Shown: one piece after another, positions 28,168-40,817 of the stretch | Layout: every line of letters starts with the position of its first letter | Numbering within the stretch: the first letter of the stretch is position 1 | Assembly: GCF_963666525.1 (NCBI RefSeq) | Contig: NZ_OY762905.1 | Location: 1,178,001-1,242,000, forward strand | Direction of reading: 5' to 3' | Origin: an uncultured Cohaesibacter sp. | GTDB taxonomy: Bacteria > Pseudomonadota > Alphaproteobacteria > Rhizobiales > Cohaesibacteraceae | Length of the DNA stretch: 64,000 bases | Notes under the pieces: generated by a model | Told to the model about the DNA's origin: nothing | The model's database searches: none | The model's input: only the letters and a program-made list of their open reading frames with translations | Made by a program: the position numbers and the translations under genes

Positions 28168-30180
28168 TCAGGCATTTTCGGGATTGGGCTGGGCCAGTTG
28201 CTCCAGGACATCAGCCAACGCCACCCGGTTGCCAGCGCTTTTCATCTGATCATAAAGCTCACTCAGTTCCTGCTCCTCGCGCAGGTTCTCTTCCCGACGC
28301 CGGTGCACCTCGTTGGTCAGGGACTGGATCCGGGCAAACGCCCCCTCATCCACCCCGTACGACAGGTTGGCCATCTCTCGCGCCAGATCCTTCTCGGTTT
28401 CCCGCACTTCCAGAACGTTGAGATAGGACTGGAACAGCCGTTCAAGGAACAGACGGCTGGGCTGATAGACCAGCTGGTGCACGCGCCGCCGCCCGGCAAG
28501 CCGCCAGCCCCACGGATGCAGAATCTTGCCCGTCTCGTCGCGCACCTCGACCCCATGCAGATCATCCAGCAGATCCTTCAGGTTCGCCGGACAATGAGAA
28601 TAGATGTCCTGATAGGTGCGGGCCCGCTGATCGAAGATGATGTGCGAGAGCACATATTTGAAGGCCTCAAGGCTTTCCTTCTGAAACGGCACGGAGAGAA
28701 TCTGCTCGGCGAACTGCTCGAACAGATAGGGCATGTGGATCGACAAACCGATGAGGCAATATTCATATTCCGTAGACTGCCCCTCTTCCGGTGCGCGAGA
28801 AATATTGCCCGAAGCCTGCAGGGCGCTCGATGGTCCGGCCCCCTTGCCAGCCTTGGCACCGCCACCGGTAAAGAAACGATTGCGATTCTGGTCCCGCCGC
28901 TCCCTCTCCTGCTGCCAGAAGAAATTCGACAGCGCGGACTTGAAGCTCATCTGATACTGGCGCTGCACGCGCTCATCCTTGATGAGCCGTACCAGATCCT
29001 CGATCCGCTTTTCAAGCGCAGCCTTACGTTCGGGTGTGTCGGCCGGTTGCGCTTCCAGCTCCCGTTCCCAGATCACGTCAAACAGGCTGTGGGCCTCACC
29101 CAGCACAGCGCGGAAGGCATCAGCCCCACCCTCGCGCACCAGATCATCCGGGTCCTTGCCGTTGGGCAGAAACACAAACTGGAAGGAATAGCCGGCTTTC
29201 AGGTTGGGCAGAATGCGCTCGATGGAACGGTGCGCGGCCTGGCGTCCGGCCCGGTCGCCGTCAAAGCAGATGAAGGGCTCGTTGGAAAAGCGCCACATGC
29301 GGGCAATCTGCTGCTCCGTGAAGGCCGTGCCCAGCGAGGCAACCACATGGCGGACACCGGCCTGATAGAGCGCAATGGCGTCCATGTAGCCTTCCACCAC
29401 AATCGCTGCCCCGGCCTCATAGGCCGCCTGCCGCGCCCGGTGAGCGTTGAACACCATGTTGCCCTTGAAGAACAGACGCGTTTCCGGCGAGTTGAGATAT
29501 TTCGGCTTGCCCTCCTTGTCGAGGATACGGCCACCGAAAGCCACCACCCGCCCGCGTTCGTCTTCGATCGGGATCATCAGGCGATTGCGAAACCGGTCAT
29601 AGGTCGGGCGACCATCATCGGGCTTGATGATCAGGCCCGTTTCCAGCATGTCCTGTTCACTGACCCCATGTTCGAGCAGATAGCTCTTGAGGTGATCGCG
29701 ACTGTTGGGCGAATAGCCGATCCGGAAAGTCCGGATCGTTTCCTCGCTCAGCCGCCGCCCCTCGGCATAGATCCGCGCCTCCCGCCCCAGATCGGAGCGG
29801 AACTGCAGCTGGAAATATTTGGCAGCCATATCCATGACGTCATAGAGACTGGCCCGCGCCTTCTCCTGACGCTGCACCTGGGGGTCGGGATCCGGCATAG
29901 GCACGCCCGCCTGATTGGCCAGCAGCTCCACAGCCTCGGGAAAGCTCAGCCCCTCGGTCTCCATCAGGAACTTGAAGATGTCACCATGCTTGCCCGAAGA
30001 GAAGCAATGATAGAACTGCTTCTGATCATTGACGAAAAAACTGGGCGTCTTTTCCTTGTTGAAAGGCGACAGCCCGGCATATTCCCGCCCCTGACGACGC
30101 AGTTTTACCTTGCGTCCGACAACATCGGACACCGGAATGCGCTCTCTTATTTCTTCAAGCAGGCTTTGCGGAAATTTCAT
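28168..30180 (-). CDS. dnaG: DNA primase DnaG
   Basis: The 670-residue primase synthesises RNA primers at the replication fork. The N-terminal zinc-ribbon-like domain (residues 30-75), the TOPRIM catalytic core with VVEGYMDAIALYQAG and FICFDGDRAGRQAA, and the C-terminal helicase-binding domain are in the usual order. The four canonical zinc ligands C-H-C-C are largely gone: they read S38, N41, C59 and S62. I recall the same loss in other alphaproteobacterial primases, so it is a lineage trait rather than damage. ATG 30180 matches the conserved family start; the frame is open to 30246. Confidence 0.96.
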   Translation of the reverse strand: MKFPQSLLEEIRERIPVSDVVGRKVKLRRQGREYAGLSPFNKEKTPSFFVNDQKQFYHCFSSGKHGDIFKFLMETEGLSFPEAVELLANQAGVPMPDPDPQVQRQEKARASLYDVMDMAAKYFQLQFRSDLGREARIYAEGRRLSEETIRTFRIGYSPNSRDHLKSYLLEHGVSEQDMLETGLIIKPDDGRPTYDRFRNRLMIPIEDERGRVVAFGGRILDKEGKPKYLNSPETRLFFKGNMVFNAHRARQAAYEAGAAIVVEGYMDAIALYQAGVRHVVASLGTAFTEQQIARMWRFSNEPFICFDGDRAGRQAAHRSIERILPNLKAGYSFQFVFLPNGKDPDDLVREGGADAFRAVLGEAHSLFDVIWERELEAQPADTPERKAALEKRIEDLVRLIKDERVQRQYQMSFKSALSNFFWQQERERRDQNRNRFFTGGGAKAGKGAGPSSALQASGNISRAPEEGQSTEYEYCLIGLSIHMPYLFEQFAEQILSVPFQKESLEAFKYVLSHIIFDQRARTYQDIYSHCPANLKDLLDDLHGVEVRDETGKILHPWGWRLAGRRRVHQLVYQPSRLFLERLFQSYLNVLEVRETEKDLAREMANLSYGVDEGAFARIQSLTNEVHRRREENLREEQELSELYDQMKSAGNRVALADVLEQLAQPNPENA

Positions 30181-30393
30181 CGACAGAAACTCGAACTCGA
30201 TCTTGTGGGTTTCGCCTTGTTTGCCTCCAACCCGGTCTGAAATCAAGATCCGGATGGCAGATGATATAGCGAGATGTCACAAAAGCAAATGACCTCTCAC
30301 AGAGAGGCCATTGTACCATTGATCACAGTCTCATGCCGGCGAGGTCATGATGGTGGGCACACCGGGCCGGATGCAGCCCTCGCCCTGAAGGCG

Positions 30394-30843
30394 CTAGAGC
30401 AGCATGCTCTTGACGATGCAGCTTGCCTTGCCGAAATCCATCTGGCCGGGATAGGTGGCCTTGAGGTGGTTCATCACCTTGCCCATGTCCCGCAAGCCGT
30501 CGGCTTCGAGTTCCTCGACCGCCTTGGCGCAGGTTTCCGTCACTTCTTCCTCGCCCATCTGCTGGGGCAGGAATTCGCGAATGATATCGGCTTCTTCCCG
30601 TTCCTGCTGGGCAAGCTCGTGACGACCGGCTTCATCATAGATGCGGATGGATTCTTCGCGCTGCTTGATCATCTTGGCGAGAATCTGCAGCACCTCTTCT
30701 TCCGACACCCGTTCTCGGCCTTGTCCGCGAGCCTCAACGTCTCGGTCCTTGATAGCGGCTGTTACCAGACGCAGGGTCGCCATACGGCGTTTGTCCTGAG
30801 CCTTGATTGCCCCTGTCAGGCTTTCAGTAATCTGCTCACGCAT
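30394..30843 (-). CDS. yqeY: GatB/YqeY domain protein
   Basis: The 149-residue protein consists of the YqeY domain alone: an N-terminal three-helix bundle (LTGAIKAQDKRRMATLRLVT) and the C-terminal helical part shared with GatB (MGKVMNHLKATYPGQMDFGK). Free-standing YqeY probably contacts tRNA, but its role is unknown. It is transcribed divergently from carA, with 727 bp between, and upstream of dnaG on the same strand, a common order in alphaproteobacteria. Confidence 0.93.
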   Translation of the reverse strand: MREQITESLTGAIKAQDKRRMATLRLVTAAIKDRDVEARGQGRERVSEEEVLQILAKMIKQREESIRIYDEAGRHELAQQEREEADIIREFLPQQMGEEEVTETCAKAVEELEADGLRDMGKVMNHLKATYPGQMDFGKASCIVKSMLL

Positions 30844-31569
30844 AGTGTTGGCCTCTCATCTCTGTTGGCCTTCATCATCAGGAATCACATCTCGCTCTCG
30901 GCAAGAAAGCGATTTCCCAATGAGGAGCCAAGAGCATAATTCCTGTATTGCGGCAGAATTCTGCCACGAAATCGGCAGGTTTCCGCCAATTGAAACTGGC
31001 TTTGCCTCCGAAAAGACTTAATGTTTGATACAGGGACTTTCAATATTAGGCAAGTCGGCATTGCACTTACGTCTGAACCTCCCCCCCTCTGCCACGCCCT
31101 GGAAGCCCTCCGGCAACGTCCCGGAAAACGATGGAAATCCAAGCACATCGCCCAATGTCTAGGTGGCGGCGACAACACTCTGGATAAAGATTAACAGATG
31201 TTTAAAAAGCGCCTTGAGGCCCACCCCGACAGCGACGATCCGTCCCTGCTAGACATTTCAGATTCGGGCCACGCAGGACCTGTTTCAAGGGATCACAGAA
31301 AGCCAGAGTGGGCTTTGCAGCGTCGACGCTGGCATCGATTGACCAAAACAGCACAAAATGCCGAAAAATATCGCATATGAAAAATTTATTTTCGAATTAT
31401 TTCACCCTCCCGCATTGACGCTCGCGCACTTTTGTCATAGATCATCACCTCTGAGAACACGCATTCCCCGTAACCATCCTTGCCAGTCGCGACTGAGCGC
31501 CGTCATGGCCTCAGCTGTCAGGATCGGGCACGGAGAACAGACAAACCGCATTTTCAGGACACCCACGGC
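30844..31569. other. yqeY-carA divergent region
   Basis: This is a long gene-free region of about 725 bp. It contains a probable carA promoter at 31415-31443. Several short open frames exist, but none has a ribosome binding site or recognisable product. Confidence 0.5.
31415..31443 (+). promoter_or_regulatory. Probable carA promoter
   Basis: TTGACG (31415-31420) and TAGATC (31438-31443) are spaced by 17 bp. The start would lie near 31450, giving a leader of about 120 bases before carA. Confidence 0.5.
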
Positions 31570-32793
31570 ATGGCTAACCCCGCTTCTTCACCGGCTGCAA
31601 CGACACCGGCCCCTTGGGAAGACTTCAAACCGACCGCTCTCCTTGTTCTGGCAGATGGAACTGTCATCGAAGGTCAGGGCATCGGCGCGCCCGGTTCGGC
31701 CGTCGCAGAAGTCTGCTTCAACACCGCGATCACCGGCTACGAAGAAATTCTCACCGATCCGTCCTATGCAGGCCAGATCGTGACCTTCACCTTCCCGCAC
31801 ATCGGCAACGTTGGCACCAATGAGGAAGATGTAGAAACCATCGACCTCAACAACAATTCCGGCGTGCGTGGCGCTGTCATCAAGACCGACATCACAGAGC
31901 CGTCGAACTACCGCGCAACCCGCCATTTCGACGCCTGGCTGAAGTCCCGCGGCATCGTCGGCATTGCCGGCATCGATACCCGTGCGCTGACGGCCCTGAT
32001 CCGCGAAAAAGGCCTTGCCAACGCCGTGATCGCCCATGCGCCGGACGGCAAGTTTGATGTCAAGGCCCTGAAAAAGGAAGCCGCTGGTTGGAACGGCCTT
32101 GTTGGCGCCGACCTTGCCAAGGACGTTACCACCGAAGCATCCTTCGAGTGGGATCAGACCCCGTGGGTCTGGAACGAAGGCTACGGCAAACTCACTGAAC
32201 CTGATTTCCACGTTGTCGCCATCGATTTCGGCATCAAGCGCAACATTTTGCGTCTGCTCGCCGAACAGGGTTGCAAGCTGACGGTGCTGCCGGCAACGGC
32301 AACGGGCGAAGACATTCTGGCGCTGAAGCCGGACGGGGTTTTCCTGTCCAACGGCCCCGGCGACCCGGCAGCAACCGGCGTCTATTCCGTCGAAGCCATC
32401 AAGGCCGTCATTGCTGCAGGCATCCCGCTGTTCGGCATCTGCCTTGGCCACCAGATGCTGGCTCTGGCCCTCGGCGGCAAGACCACCAAGATGCATCAGG
32501 GTCACCATGGCGCCAACCACCCGGTTCAGGACAAGACCACTGGCAAGGTGGAAATCACCTCGATGAACCACGGCTTCGCAGTGGATGGTGACAGCCTGCC
32601 GGAAGGCATCGAGGAAACCCACGTTTCCCTGTTCGACGGCTCCAACTGCGGCCTTGCAGTCAAGGGCAAGCCGATTTTCTCGGTCCAGTTCCACCCGGAA
32701 GCTTCTCCGGGGCCGAAGGACAGCCACTATCTCTTCACTCGCTTCACCAACCTGATGCGCGCTGAAAAGGGCATGGACCTGGTCGCCGAATAG
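31570..32793 (+). CDS. carA: Carbamoyl-phosphate synthase, small (glutaminase) subunit
   Basis: The 407-residue protein has the N-terminal CarA domain ([20 protein letters not shown]) and the class I glutamine amidotransferase domain with catalytic C291 (FGICLGHQ) and H375/E377 ([10 protein letters not shown]). It releases ammonia from glutamine and channels it to CarB for carbamoyl phosphate in arginine and pyrimidine synthesis. ATG 31570 is the start that matches family length; the frame is open upstream to 31480. carB lies 2.2 kb downstream on the same strand, separated by two other genes. Confidence 0.97.
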   Translation: MANPASSPAATTPAPWEDFKPTALLVLADGTVIEGQGIGAPGSAVAEVCFNTAITGYEEILTDPSYAGQIVTFTFPHIGNVGTNEEDVETIDLNNNSGVRGAVIKTDITEPSNYRATRHFDAWLKSRGIVGIAGIDTRALTALIREKGLANAVIAHAPDGKFDVKALKKEAAGWNGLVGADLAKDVTTEASFEWDQTPWVWNEGYGKLTEPDFHVVAIDFGIKRNILRLLAEQGCKLTVLPATATGEDILALKPDGVFLSNGPGDPAATGVYSVEAIKAVIAAGIPLFGICLGHQMLALALGGKTTKMHQGHHGANHPVQDKTTGKVEITSMNHGFAVDGDSLPEGIEETHVSLFDGSNCGLAVKGKPIFSVQFHPEASPGPKDSHYLFTRFTNLMRAEKGMDLVAE

Positions 32794-32837
32794 ACCCGGC
32801 GGGCCAGTCTGGCAGCCAATGCGTCAAGAACAGAAAA

Positions 32838-32870
32838 CCCGCGCCGACGACAGTCTCGCGGGCTTTCTTG
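32838..32870 (+). terminator. Terminator of carA
   Basis: CCCGCG (32838-32843) and CGCGGG (32857-32862) form a stem followed by CTTTCTTG. It is moderately strong and sits 45 bases past the carA stop. Confidence 0.6.
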
Positions 32871-32886
32871 TCAAATGGCAATCAAA

Positions 32887-33795
32887 TCAGGGATTGGCGA
32901 CCGAAAAGGTATCGCACGCCCCGACACTACCGCTGTCATAGCCTTTGGCAAACCAACGCTTGCGCTGGGCGGAGGTGCCATGGTTGAAGCTGTCTGGCAC
33001 GACATAGCCCTGGGTCCGCTTCTGCAAGGCGTCATCCCCGATCTGCGTGGCAGCGTTGAGAGCCTCGTCGAGGTCGCCGTTGTCGAGCAGCCCCTTCTGG
33101 TTGGTATAGTGCCCCCAGACCCCGGCGTAGCAATCAGCCTGAAGCTCCACCCGGATCGACATCTTGTTGGCCTCGACTTCACTCATCGAGCGGCGCATTT
33201 CGTTGAATTTTGGCAGAATGCCGGTAACATTCTGTATGTGATGGCCAACCTCGTGGGCGATGACATAGGCCTGCGCGAAATCCCCCGGCGCCTCGAAGCG
33301 GGTCTTCAGTTCCTGATAGAAGCTCAGATCGATATAGACCTTCTGATCGCCCGGACAGTAGAAGGGCCCGGTAGCGGCGGATGCCGACCCGCAGGCCGAG
33401 CGGATCTGGTTGGAAAACAACACCAACTTCGGTTGTGGATAGGTCTGCCCGGCCTTCTGGAAGATAGCCCCCCAGACATCCTCCGTCTCGGCCAGCACGA
33501 CCTTGACGAAGGCGGCCATTTCCTCTTCGGTAGCACTGCGCTGGGGCGACACCTGCTGCGTGGTCTGGGTTTGCTGGGTGTAGTTCCCACCGCCCCCGAG
33601 CAGCAAGGACAGAATGGTCGACGGGCTGACACCCATCATCCAGAGCACGCCACCAATCACCACGAGAACGATCAGGCTTGGTCGCCCGCCGCCACGACCG
33701 ATCGGCAGCCGCATCCCGGATCGCGAAAACCCGCCTCCGGATTGTCCCCGTCGATCCTCAACATTATCGCTCTCTCTTCGTCCGCGCCACTGCAT
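32887..33795 (-). CDS. Neutral zinc metallopeptidase (YpfJ family)
   Basis: The 302-residue protein has an N-terminal basic segment, one transmembrane helix (PSLIVLVVIGGVLWMMGV, residues about 40-60) and a periplasmic metallopeptidase-like domain with the zinc motif AHEVGHHIQN and downstream RVELQADCYAGVWG, whose glutamate is the likely third ligand. This is the DUF2265/YpfJ 'KPN_02809 family neutral zinc metallopeptidase'. The physiological substrate is unknown. ATG 33795 has GGAG seven bases upstream. It is convergent with carA. Confidence 0.9.
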   Translation of the reverse strand: MQWRGRRESDNVEDRRGQSGGGFSRSGMRLPIGRGGGRPSLIVLVVIGGVLWMMGVSPSTILSLLLGGGGNYTQQTQTTQQVSPQRSATEEEMAAFVKVVLAETEDVWGAIFQKAGQTYPQPKLVLFSNQIRSACGSASAATGPFYCPGDQKVYIDLSFYQELKTRFEAPGDFAQAYVIAHEVGHHIQNVTGILPKFNEMRRSMSEVEANKMSIRVELQADCYAGVWGHYTNQKGLLDNGDLDEALNAATQIGDDALQKRTQGYVVPDSFNHGTSAQRKRWFAKGYDSGSVGACDTFSVANP

Positions 33796-33956
33796 GGGTT
33801 TCTCCACTCTCAACCAACAGGATCAGGCTCTGGTCATGGCCTTACCAGACCCACAATGAACCGGAGGTGAAAGACTTTGCAACGACAAACTGCAAGACGC
33901 AGCCGTCGGAAGACCCGGTCGCGATCCGGCGTGCGCCAAGGGACGGGAAAACCGGC

Positions 33957-33995
33957 AAAAAAGAAGAGGCCCGTCGCTGGACGGGCCTCTTCTTT
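33957..33995 (-). terminator. Very strong hairpin terminator on the minus strand
   Basis: A perfect 16-bp stem (33960-33975 with 33980-33995, arms beginning AAAGAAGAGGCCCGTC) and a four-base loop are followed on the minus strand by a T-run. No minus-strand gene lies directly upstream of it, so what it terminates is unclear. Confidence 0.8.
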
Positions 33996-34064
33996 GGGAG
34001 GTTTGATGCTGTGAGGGATCATACAGGCGTCTAGCGCCCCGCCCCCAGATTCATCAAGGTTCAC

Positions 34065-34080
34065 ATAGACAGCTGTCTAT
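34065..34080. promoter_or_regulatory. Perfect 16-bp palindrome ATAGACAGCTGTCTAT
   Basis: The palindrome is perfect and lies in a gene-free stretch. Its form is typical of operators for TetR-type repressors, but no TetR gene is present within the window beside it. Confidence 0.5.
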
Positions 34081-34323
34081 TTGAACAGGCGTGCAAGATA
34101 GCAACGAAACTGAGCGAATTTATGAACGTCACACCGGCGACGAACGCCCAGTGTTTCGCGACTTACCATAAGATCAACCAACATTGGGATACTCCGTTCA
34201 TGGGATCGATAAAGATTCCCGGTTTTCATCGCACCCTTATGCATGATCCGCCATTGACCTATCCTTCAAGGTAGGCTTTAAATAGATCGAGTCAAACTGC
34301 ACTCAGTGCGCTTACATAGCAAA
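34081..34323. other. Gene-free stretch between peptidase and XRE gene
   Basis: No gene is seen on either strand. Its left part borders the minus-strand terminator at 33957-33995 and the palindrome at 34065-34080; its right part borders the XRE operator. A short minus-strand transcript is possible. Confidence 0.4.
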
Positions 34324-34377
34324 ATATGCGCACAATGTGCACAATTGTCAACAGGGAAGCGCACATTTTGCGCAAAT
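34324..34377. promoter_or_regulatory. Paired inverted operator-like motifs upstream of the XRE gene
   Basis: Site A (34324-34342) reads ATATGCGCACAATGTGCAC. Site B is the same motif on the other strand (34359-34377), ATTTGCGCAAAATGTGCGC; 16 of 19 bases agree. Each is itself a partial dyad of TGCGCA and TGTGC. Site B ends 11 bases before the regulator's start codon, so autoregulation is likely. A third dyad, GCACT-C-AGTGC, lies just upstream near 34298. Confidence 0.65.
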
Positions 34378-34388
34378 AGATAGAAGCC

Positions 34389-34748
34389 GTGCCAAAATCT
34401 GAAGAAAAACAAGGCCGTGAGCCCCGTGACCACATGTCAGCAGACCAGTTTCGGGTCTGGCGGCGCAGCATGGGCCTCAAACAGAAAGACGCTGCCGACT
34501 TGCTGGGCCTGAAGAAGCGCATGATCCAGTATTACGAAAAAGGCAACAGGGACGGCAAAGCAGTTTCGATCCCGAAATCCGTGCGTCTGGCCTGCTATGC
34601 GTTGACGATTGGCATTTCCGATTTCGATGGCAAGATCTTCAGCAAATTCGACCCGGCCAAATACAAGGAAGAGGAAAAACCGGAGCTCCCCGAAGAGCTG
34701 CTGCCGGTGGCCATGGATCCTGACTCTCCCGAGGAAGAATCTACTTGA
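34389..34748 (+). CDS. XRE-type helix-turn-helix regulator
   Basis: The 119-residue protein has one HTH_XRE domain at residues about 18-55 (FRVWRRSMGLKQKDAADLLG, then LKKRMIQYYEKGNRDG), followed by a helical part and an acidic, proline-rich tail (EEEKPELPEELLP). Similar short regulators of Rhizobiales read FRxWRxxMGLTQxxAAExLG. GTG 34389 is taken as start; ATG 34434 would also leave the domain whole. It stands alone before carB, and the paired motifs at 34324-34377 suggest that it represses itself. Target genes are unknown. Confidence 0.78.
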   Translation: MPKSEEKQGREPRDHMSADQFRVWRRSMGLKQKDAADLLGLKKRMIQYYEKGNRDGKAVSIPKSVRLACYALTIGISDFDGKIFSKFDPAKYKEEEKPELPEELLPVAMDPDSPEEEST

Positions 34749-35037
34749 CTCCCGTCTCTGGAGAAAATGCCTCGACGGCCTCGGAAGTCATACGTATTTT
34801 CCCCAGACATCCATTTAAAAGCCTTGATCTCGACAATAAATTGGCTTTCCTATCCTTCAAGCCAAACAATCATCCAAAAAAGTGCAGGTTAGAGACAAAA
34901 AAACGTCCCTTGCCTATGGCAATGTGAGCAATATTTCGCTATAGCGATCCAAATCTCATCTGCACACCCCGACCAGCAACGGCCAGGCTCCTCTTAAGAA
35001 AAGGGTGAGCGGTGCCTCGACGTGAGCGCGAAGAACG
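34749..35037. other. Gap before carB
   Basis: About 290 bases, AT-rich in the middle. It must contain the carB promoter unless carB is read from the XRE gene. No clear dyad, terminator or gene is seen. Confidence 0.45.
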
Positions 35038-38346
<3,309 letters not shown>

Positions 38347-38380
38347 TAAGTGAGACAGATCTCACGTCAGTTATTCATGC

Positions 38381-38422
38381 GCGTCTCGAAGGCACGAAGC
38401 CTTCGAGACGCTTAACTTTTTT
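38381..38422 (+). terminator. Terminator of carB
   Basis: A 12-bp perfect stem, GCGTCTCGAAGG (38381-38392) with CCTTCGAGACGC (38400-38411), is followed by a T-rich tail with six T residues. Confidence 0.88.
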
Positions 38423-38467
38423 GTGGGGACAGGTGCCCCGTTTGAAGCAGGAGGCTTTCCCAAGGCT

Positions 38468-38941
38468 ATGGAAAAAATCCCTATGACGCCTGCTGGATAT
38501 CAGGCTCTGACTGAAGAATTGAGACAGCGTAGCGGCGAAGAACGCCCGCGGATCATTGCCGCAATCTCCGAAGCCCGCGCCCATGGCGACCTCTCCGAGA
38601 ATGCCGAGTATCACGCAGCCAAGGAACAGCAGAGCCTTAATGAAGGCCGCATTTCCGAACTGGAAGACAAGCTCTCTCGCGCAGAAGTCATCGATGTTTC
38701 CAAGATGAGTGGCGACACCATCAAGTTTGGAGCCACGGTTACTCTTGTCGATGAAGATACCGACGAGGAAAAGACCTACCAGATCGTGGGTGACGTCGAA
38801 GCAGACCTGAAAAAGGGAAAGATCTCCCTTTCCTCGCCGATTGCCCGTGCGCTTATCGGCAAACAGGTGGAAGAGTCTGTCGAGGTCATGGCTCCGGGTG
38901 GTGCCAAATCCTACGAAATTCTCGCCATCAAATATATCTGA
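38468..38941 (+). CDS. greA: Transcription elongation factor GreA
   Basis: The 157-residue protein has the N-terminal coiled coil (residues 1-75, with the acidic tip [20 protein letters not shown]) that enters the RNA polymerase secondary channel, and the C-terminal FKBP-like domain ([20 protein letters not shown]). It stimulates cleavage of backtracked RNA. ATG 38468 gives the normal GreA length. AGGAGG at 38449-38454 is 13 bases upstream, unusually far, with a weaker AAGG nearer. Confidence 0.96.
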   Translation: MEKIPMTPAGYQALTEELRQRSGEERPRIIAAISEARAHGDLSENAEYHAAKEQQSLNEGRISELEDKLSRAEVIDVSKMSGDTIKFGATVTLVDEDTDEEKTYQIVGDVEADLKKGKISLSSPIARALIGKQVEESVEVMAPGGAKSYEILAIKYI

Positions 38942-39031
38942 TCGCGACAGGTCCCGACAGGCCGCTGGCCTGTCCCTTCGGGCGCGCTCTTCACTAAAGG
39001 GCGCAATCGGAAACGCCTCAAAGACAGGCGC

Positions 39032-39071
39032 AACAAAAAAGCGCATTGGTGAAATTCACACAATGCGCTTT
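39032..39071 (-). terminator. Terminator of lrp
   Basis: Read on the minus strand, AAAGCGCATTG (39071-39061) pairs with CAATGCGCTTT (39048-39038), followed by TTTTTTG. It lies just past the lrp stop and also lies behind greA on the other strand. Confidence 0.8.
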
Positions 39072-39118
39072 GAAACCCGGATGGGCGCTTTGAGATCCTG
39101 ACAGCTCAGGACAGGCAA

Positions 39119-39655
39119 TCAGTCACCCAGATTGATCGGAACATTCGGAGCATTCTTGCTCAGACGGATGGTGAGAGATGTCCGGACACTGTCCACGTTG
39201 GGCGCGGACGTCAGTTCATTGATAACGAAGGACTGGAACGCCTGAAGATCCGGAGCAACGCAGCGCAGGACGAAATCGATATCCCCCGACAGCATGTAGC
39301 ATTCCCGAACCTGGGACCAGCCACGAACTCGCTCTTCGAATGCAACCAGATCGGCCTCGGCCTGACTATGCAGACCAACCATGGCGATCGCCGTCACGTC
39401 AAATCCGATTTGCTTTTCATCAACGATGGCACGATAGCCCTTGATAATCCCGGCTTCTTCCAGAGCGCGCACGCGACGCAGGCAGGGAGGAGCGGAAATA
39501 CCGACGCGACGCGCCAACTCTACGTTTGTGATACGACCATCATCCTGAAGCTCTTTCAGGATCTTCCAGTCGATGGGATCTAGTCTTGCTTTCAAGGCAA
39601 AAGGTCTCTTATTTTCGAGAAGCTCGCGGGAATTGGAGCGCAATATTTGTAACAT
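39119..39655 (-). CDS. lrp: Lrp/AsnC-family transcriptional regulator
   Basis: The 178-residue frame has the AsnC helix-turn-helix (LDPIDWKILKELQDDGRITN / VELARRVGISAPPCLRRVRA) and the C-terminal RAM domain that binds amino acids and forms octamers. Related Rhizobiales proteins start about 21 residues later, at the position of a TTG codon near 39592, which would give 157 residues; ATG 39655 is kept here with that reservation. It is divergent from the ELM1-like gene. This lrp-trxB-lsrB neighbourhood is typical of Rhizobiales. Confidence 0.92.
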   Translation of the reverse strand: MLQILRSNSRELLENKRPFALKARLDPIDWKILKELQDDGRITNVELARRVGISAPPCLRRVRALEEAGIIKGYRAIVDEKQIGFDVTAIAMVGLHSQAEADLVAFEERVRGWSQVRECYMLSGDIDFVLRCVAPDLQAFQSFVINELTSAPNVDSVRTSLTIRLSKNAPNVPINLGD

Positions 39656-39796
39656 GGTATAGCGTGAGGTGACACCCTATGATAGCGCAAAATGGATCTA
39701 TCTGGAAAGTTTAGACACATTTCTGTGCCCATTTAGGACATAGATTAACGTTTCGGTGAATTATTTGAAAAGCGCACAGACTCAGGAGAGCAAAGA

Positions 39797-40756
39797 GTGG
39801 TAGTCGCTTCTGGCATGAAACTCTGGATTTTTAGCGATGGAAAAGCGGGCGACGAGAATCAGTGCCTGAGCGTCGCCGAGCGACTGGGAGGCACGATCGA
39901 GATCCGGCGCGTTGCCCCCAAGGCGCCATGGGTCTGGATGATGCCGCATGGCCCCATCCCGCCTGGTGACAGACCGTCAAACCCCGCCTCGCCGCTGTAC
40001 GGCCCCTTTCCCGATGTCGCCATCGCCTCGGGCCGAAGAACCGTGGCCTATCTGCGCAAGCTCAAGCAACTGAGCCCGACAACCCTCACGGTCTTCCTCA
40101 AGGACCCGCGCTCTGCCAGCCTCAATGCCGACCTTGTCTGGGTGCCCTTTCATGACAAGCGCCGCGACGCGAAGACGATAGTGACGCTCACCGGCCCGAC
40201 GCGGCTGACCAGTGTGCGACTGAGAGAGGCCCGCATCAAGGCTCCGCAGTCCTTGCTGCATCTGCCAACCCCGCGCGTGGCACTGATCCTTGGCGGCGAC
40301 ACGGCCAAAGAGAAATTCGGCGAGAAGGCCTCCCGGCGCCTTGCCCACTATCTGGCCCATGACCTTCCGCCCCACATCTCCGTCATGGTCACGCCATCGC
40401 GCCGGACACCAGCCCATCTGACCGCAGCCGTTCGCAAGGCCCTGCAGAAGCACCCCCACTGGATCTGGGACGAGAAGGGAGACAATCCCTATTTCTCGAT
40501 GCTCGGCCTTGCCGACGCCATCATCACCACCGCTGATTCTCATTCCATGCTTTCAGATGTCCTTGCGACACAGGCACCGGTTTACATCTTCGAGCCGGAC
40601 GCCTATCCAAAGAAGCTGAAACGCACAATCCATCAACTGCTTCAACACCCATTCGTTCAACTTCTGCCCGCCCCCCTTGAAACGGGAACCCGACCCGCCA
40701 TAGATTCAACTGAACTGATAGCAGACGAAATCCGGGCGCTGCTGAACCCTACCTGA
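39797..40756 (+). CDS. Mitochondrial-fission ELM1-family protein
   Basis: The 319-residue protein belongs to the ELM1/DUF1022 family, recognised by KLWIFSDGKAGDENQCLSVA at the N-terminus, LILGGDTAKEKFGE in the middle and ADAIITTADSHSMLSDVLAT near residue 245, the last resembling the donor-binding region of GT-B glycosyltransferases. The plant homologue affects mitochondrial fission; bacterial members have no established role and may be glycosyltransferases. GTG 39797 is well supported by AGGAGAG six bases upstream. It lies just before trxB and is probably co-transcribed with it. Confidence 0.83.
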   Translation: MVVASGMKLWIFSDGKAGDENQCLSVAERLGGTIEIRRVAPKAPWVWMMPHGPIPPGDRPSNPASPLYGPFPDVAIASGRRTVAYLRKLKQLSPTTLTVFLKDPRSASLNADLVWVPFHDKRRDAKTIVTLTGPTRLTSVRLREARIKAPQSLLHLPTPRVALILGGDTAKEKFGEKASRRLAHYLAHDLPPHISVMVTPSRRTPAHLTAAVRKALQKHPHWIWDEKGDNPYFSMLGLADAIITTADSHSMLSDVLATQAPVYIFEPDAYPKKLKRTIHQLLQHPFVQLLPAPLETGTRPAIDSTELIADEIRALLNPT

Positions 40757-40817
40757 ATGAGGGCGAGAAAGCCGAACAACCCCGGTTAGCTTGCACTCCC
40801 CAAAGAAAGATACTCCG

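Noticed and set aside
28156-30240. Long open frame opposite dnaG
   Set aside because: It is an antisense shadow of a complete primase gene, caused by high G+C at third codon positions.
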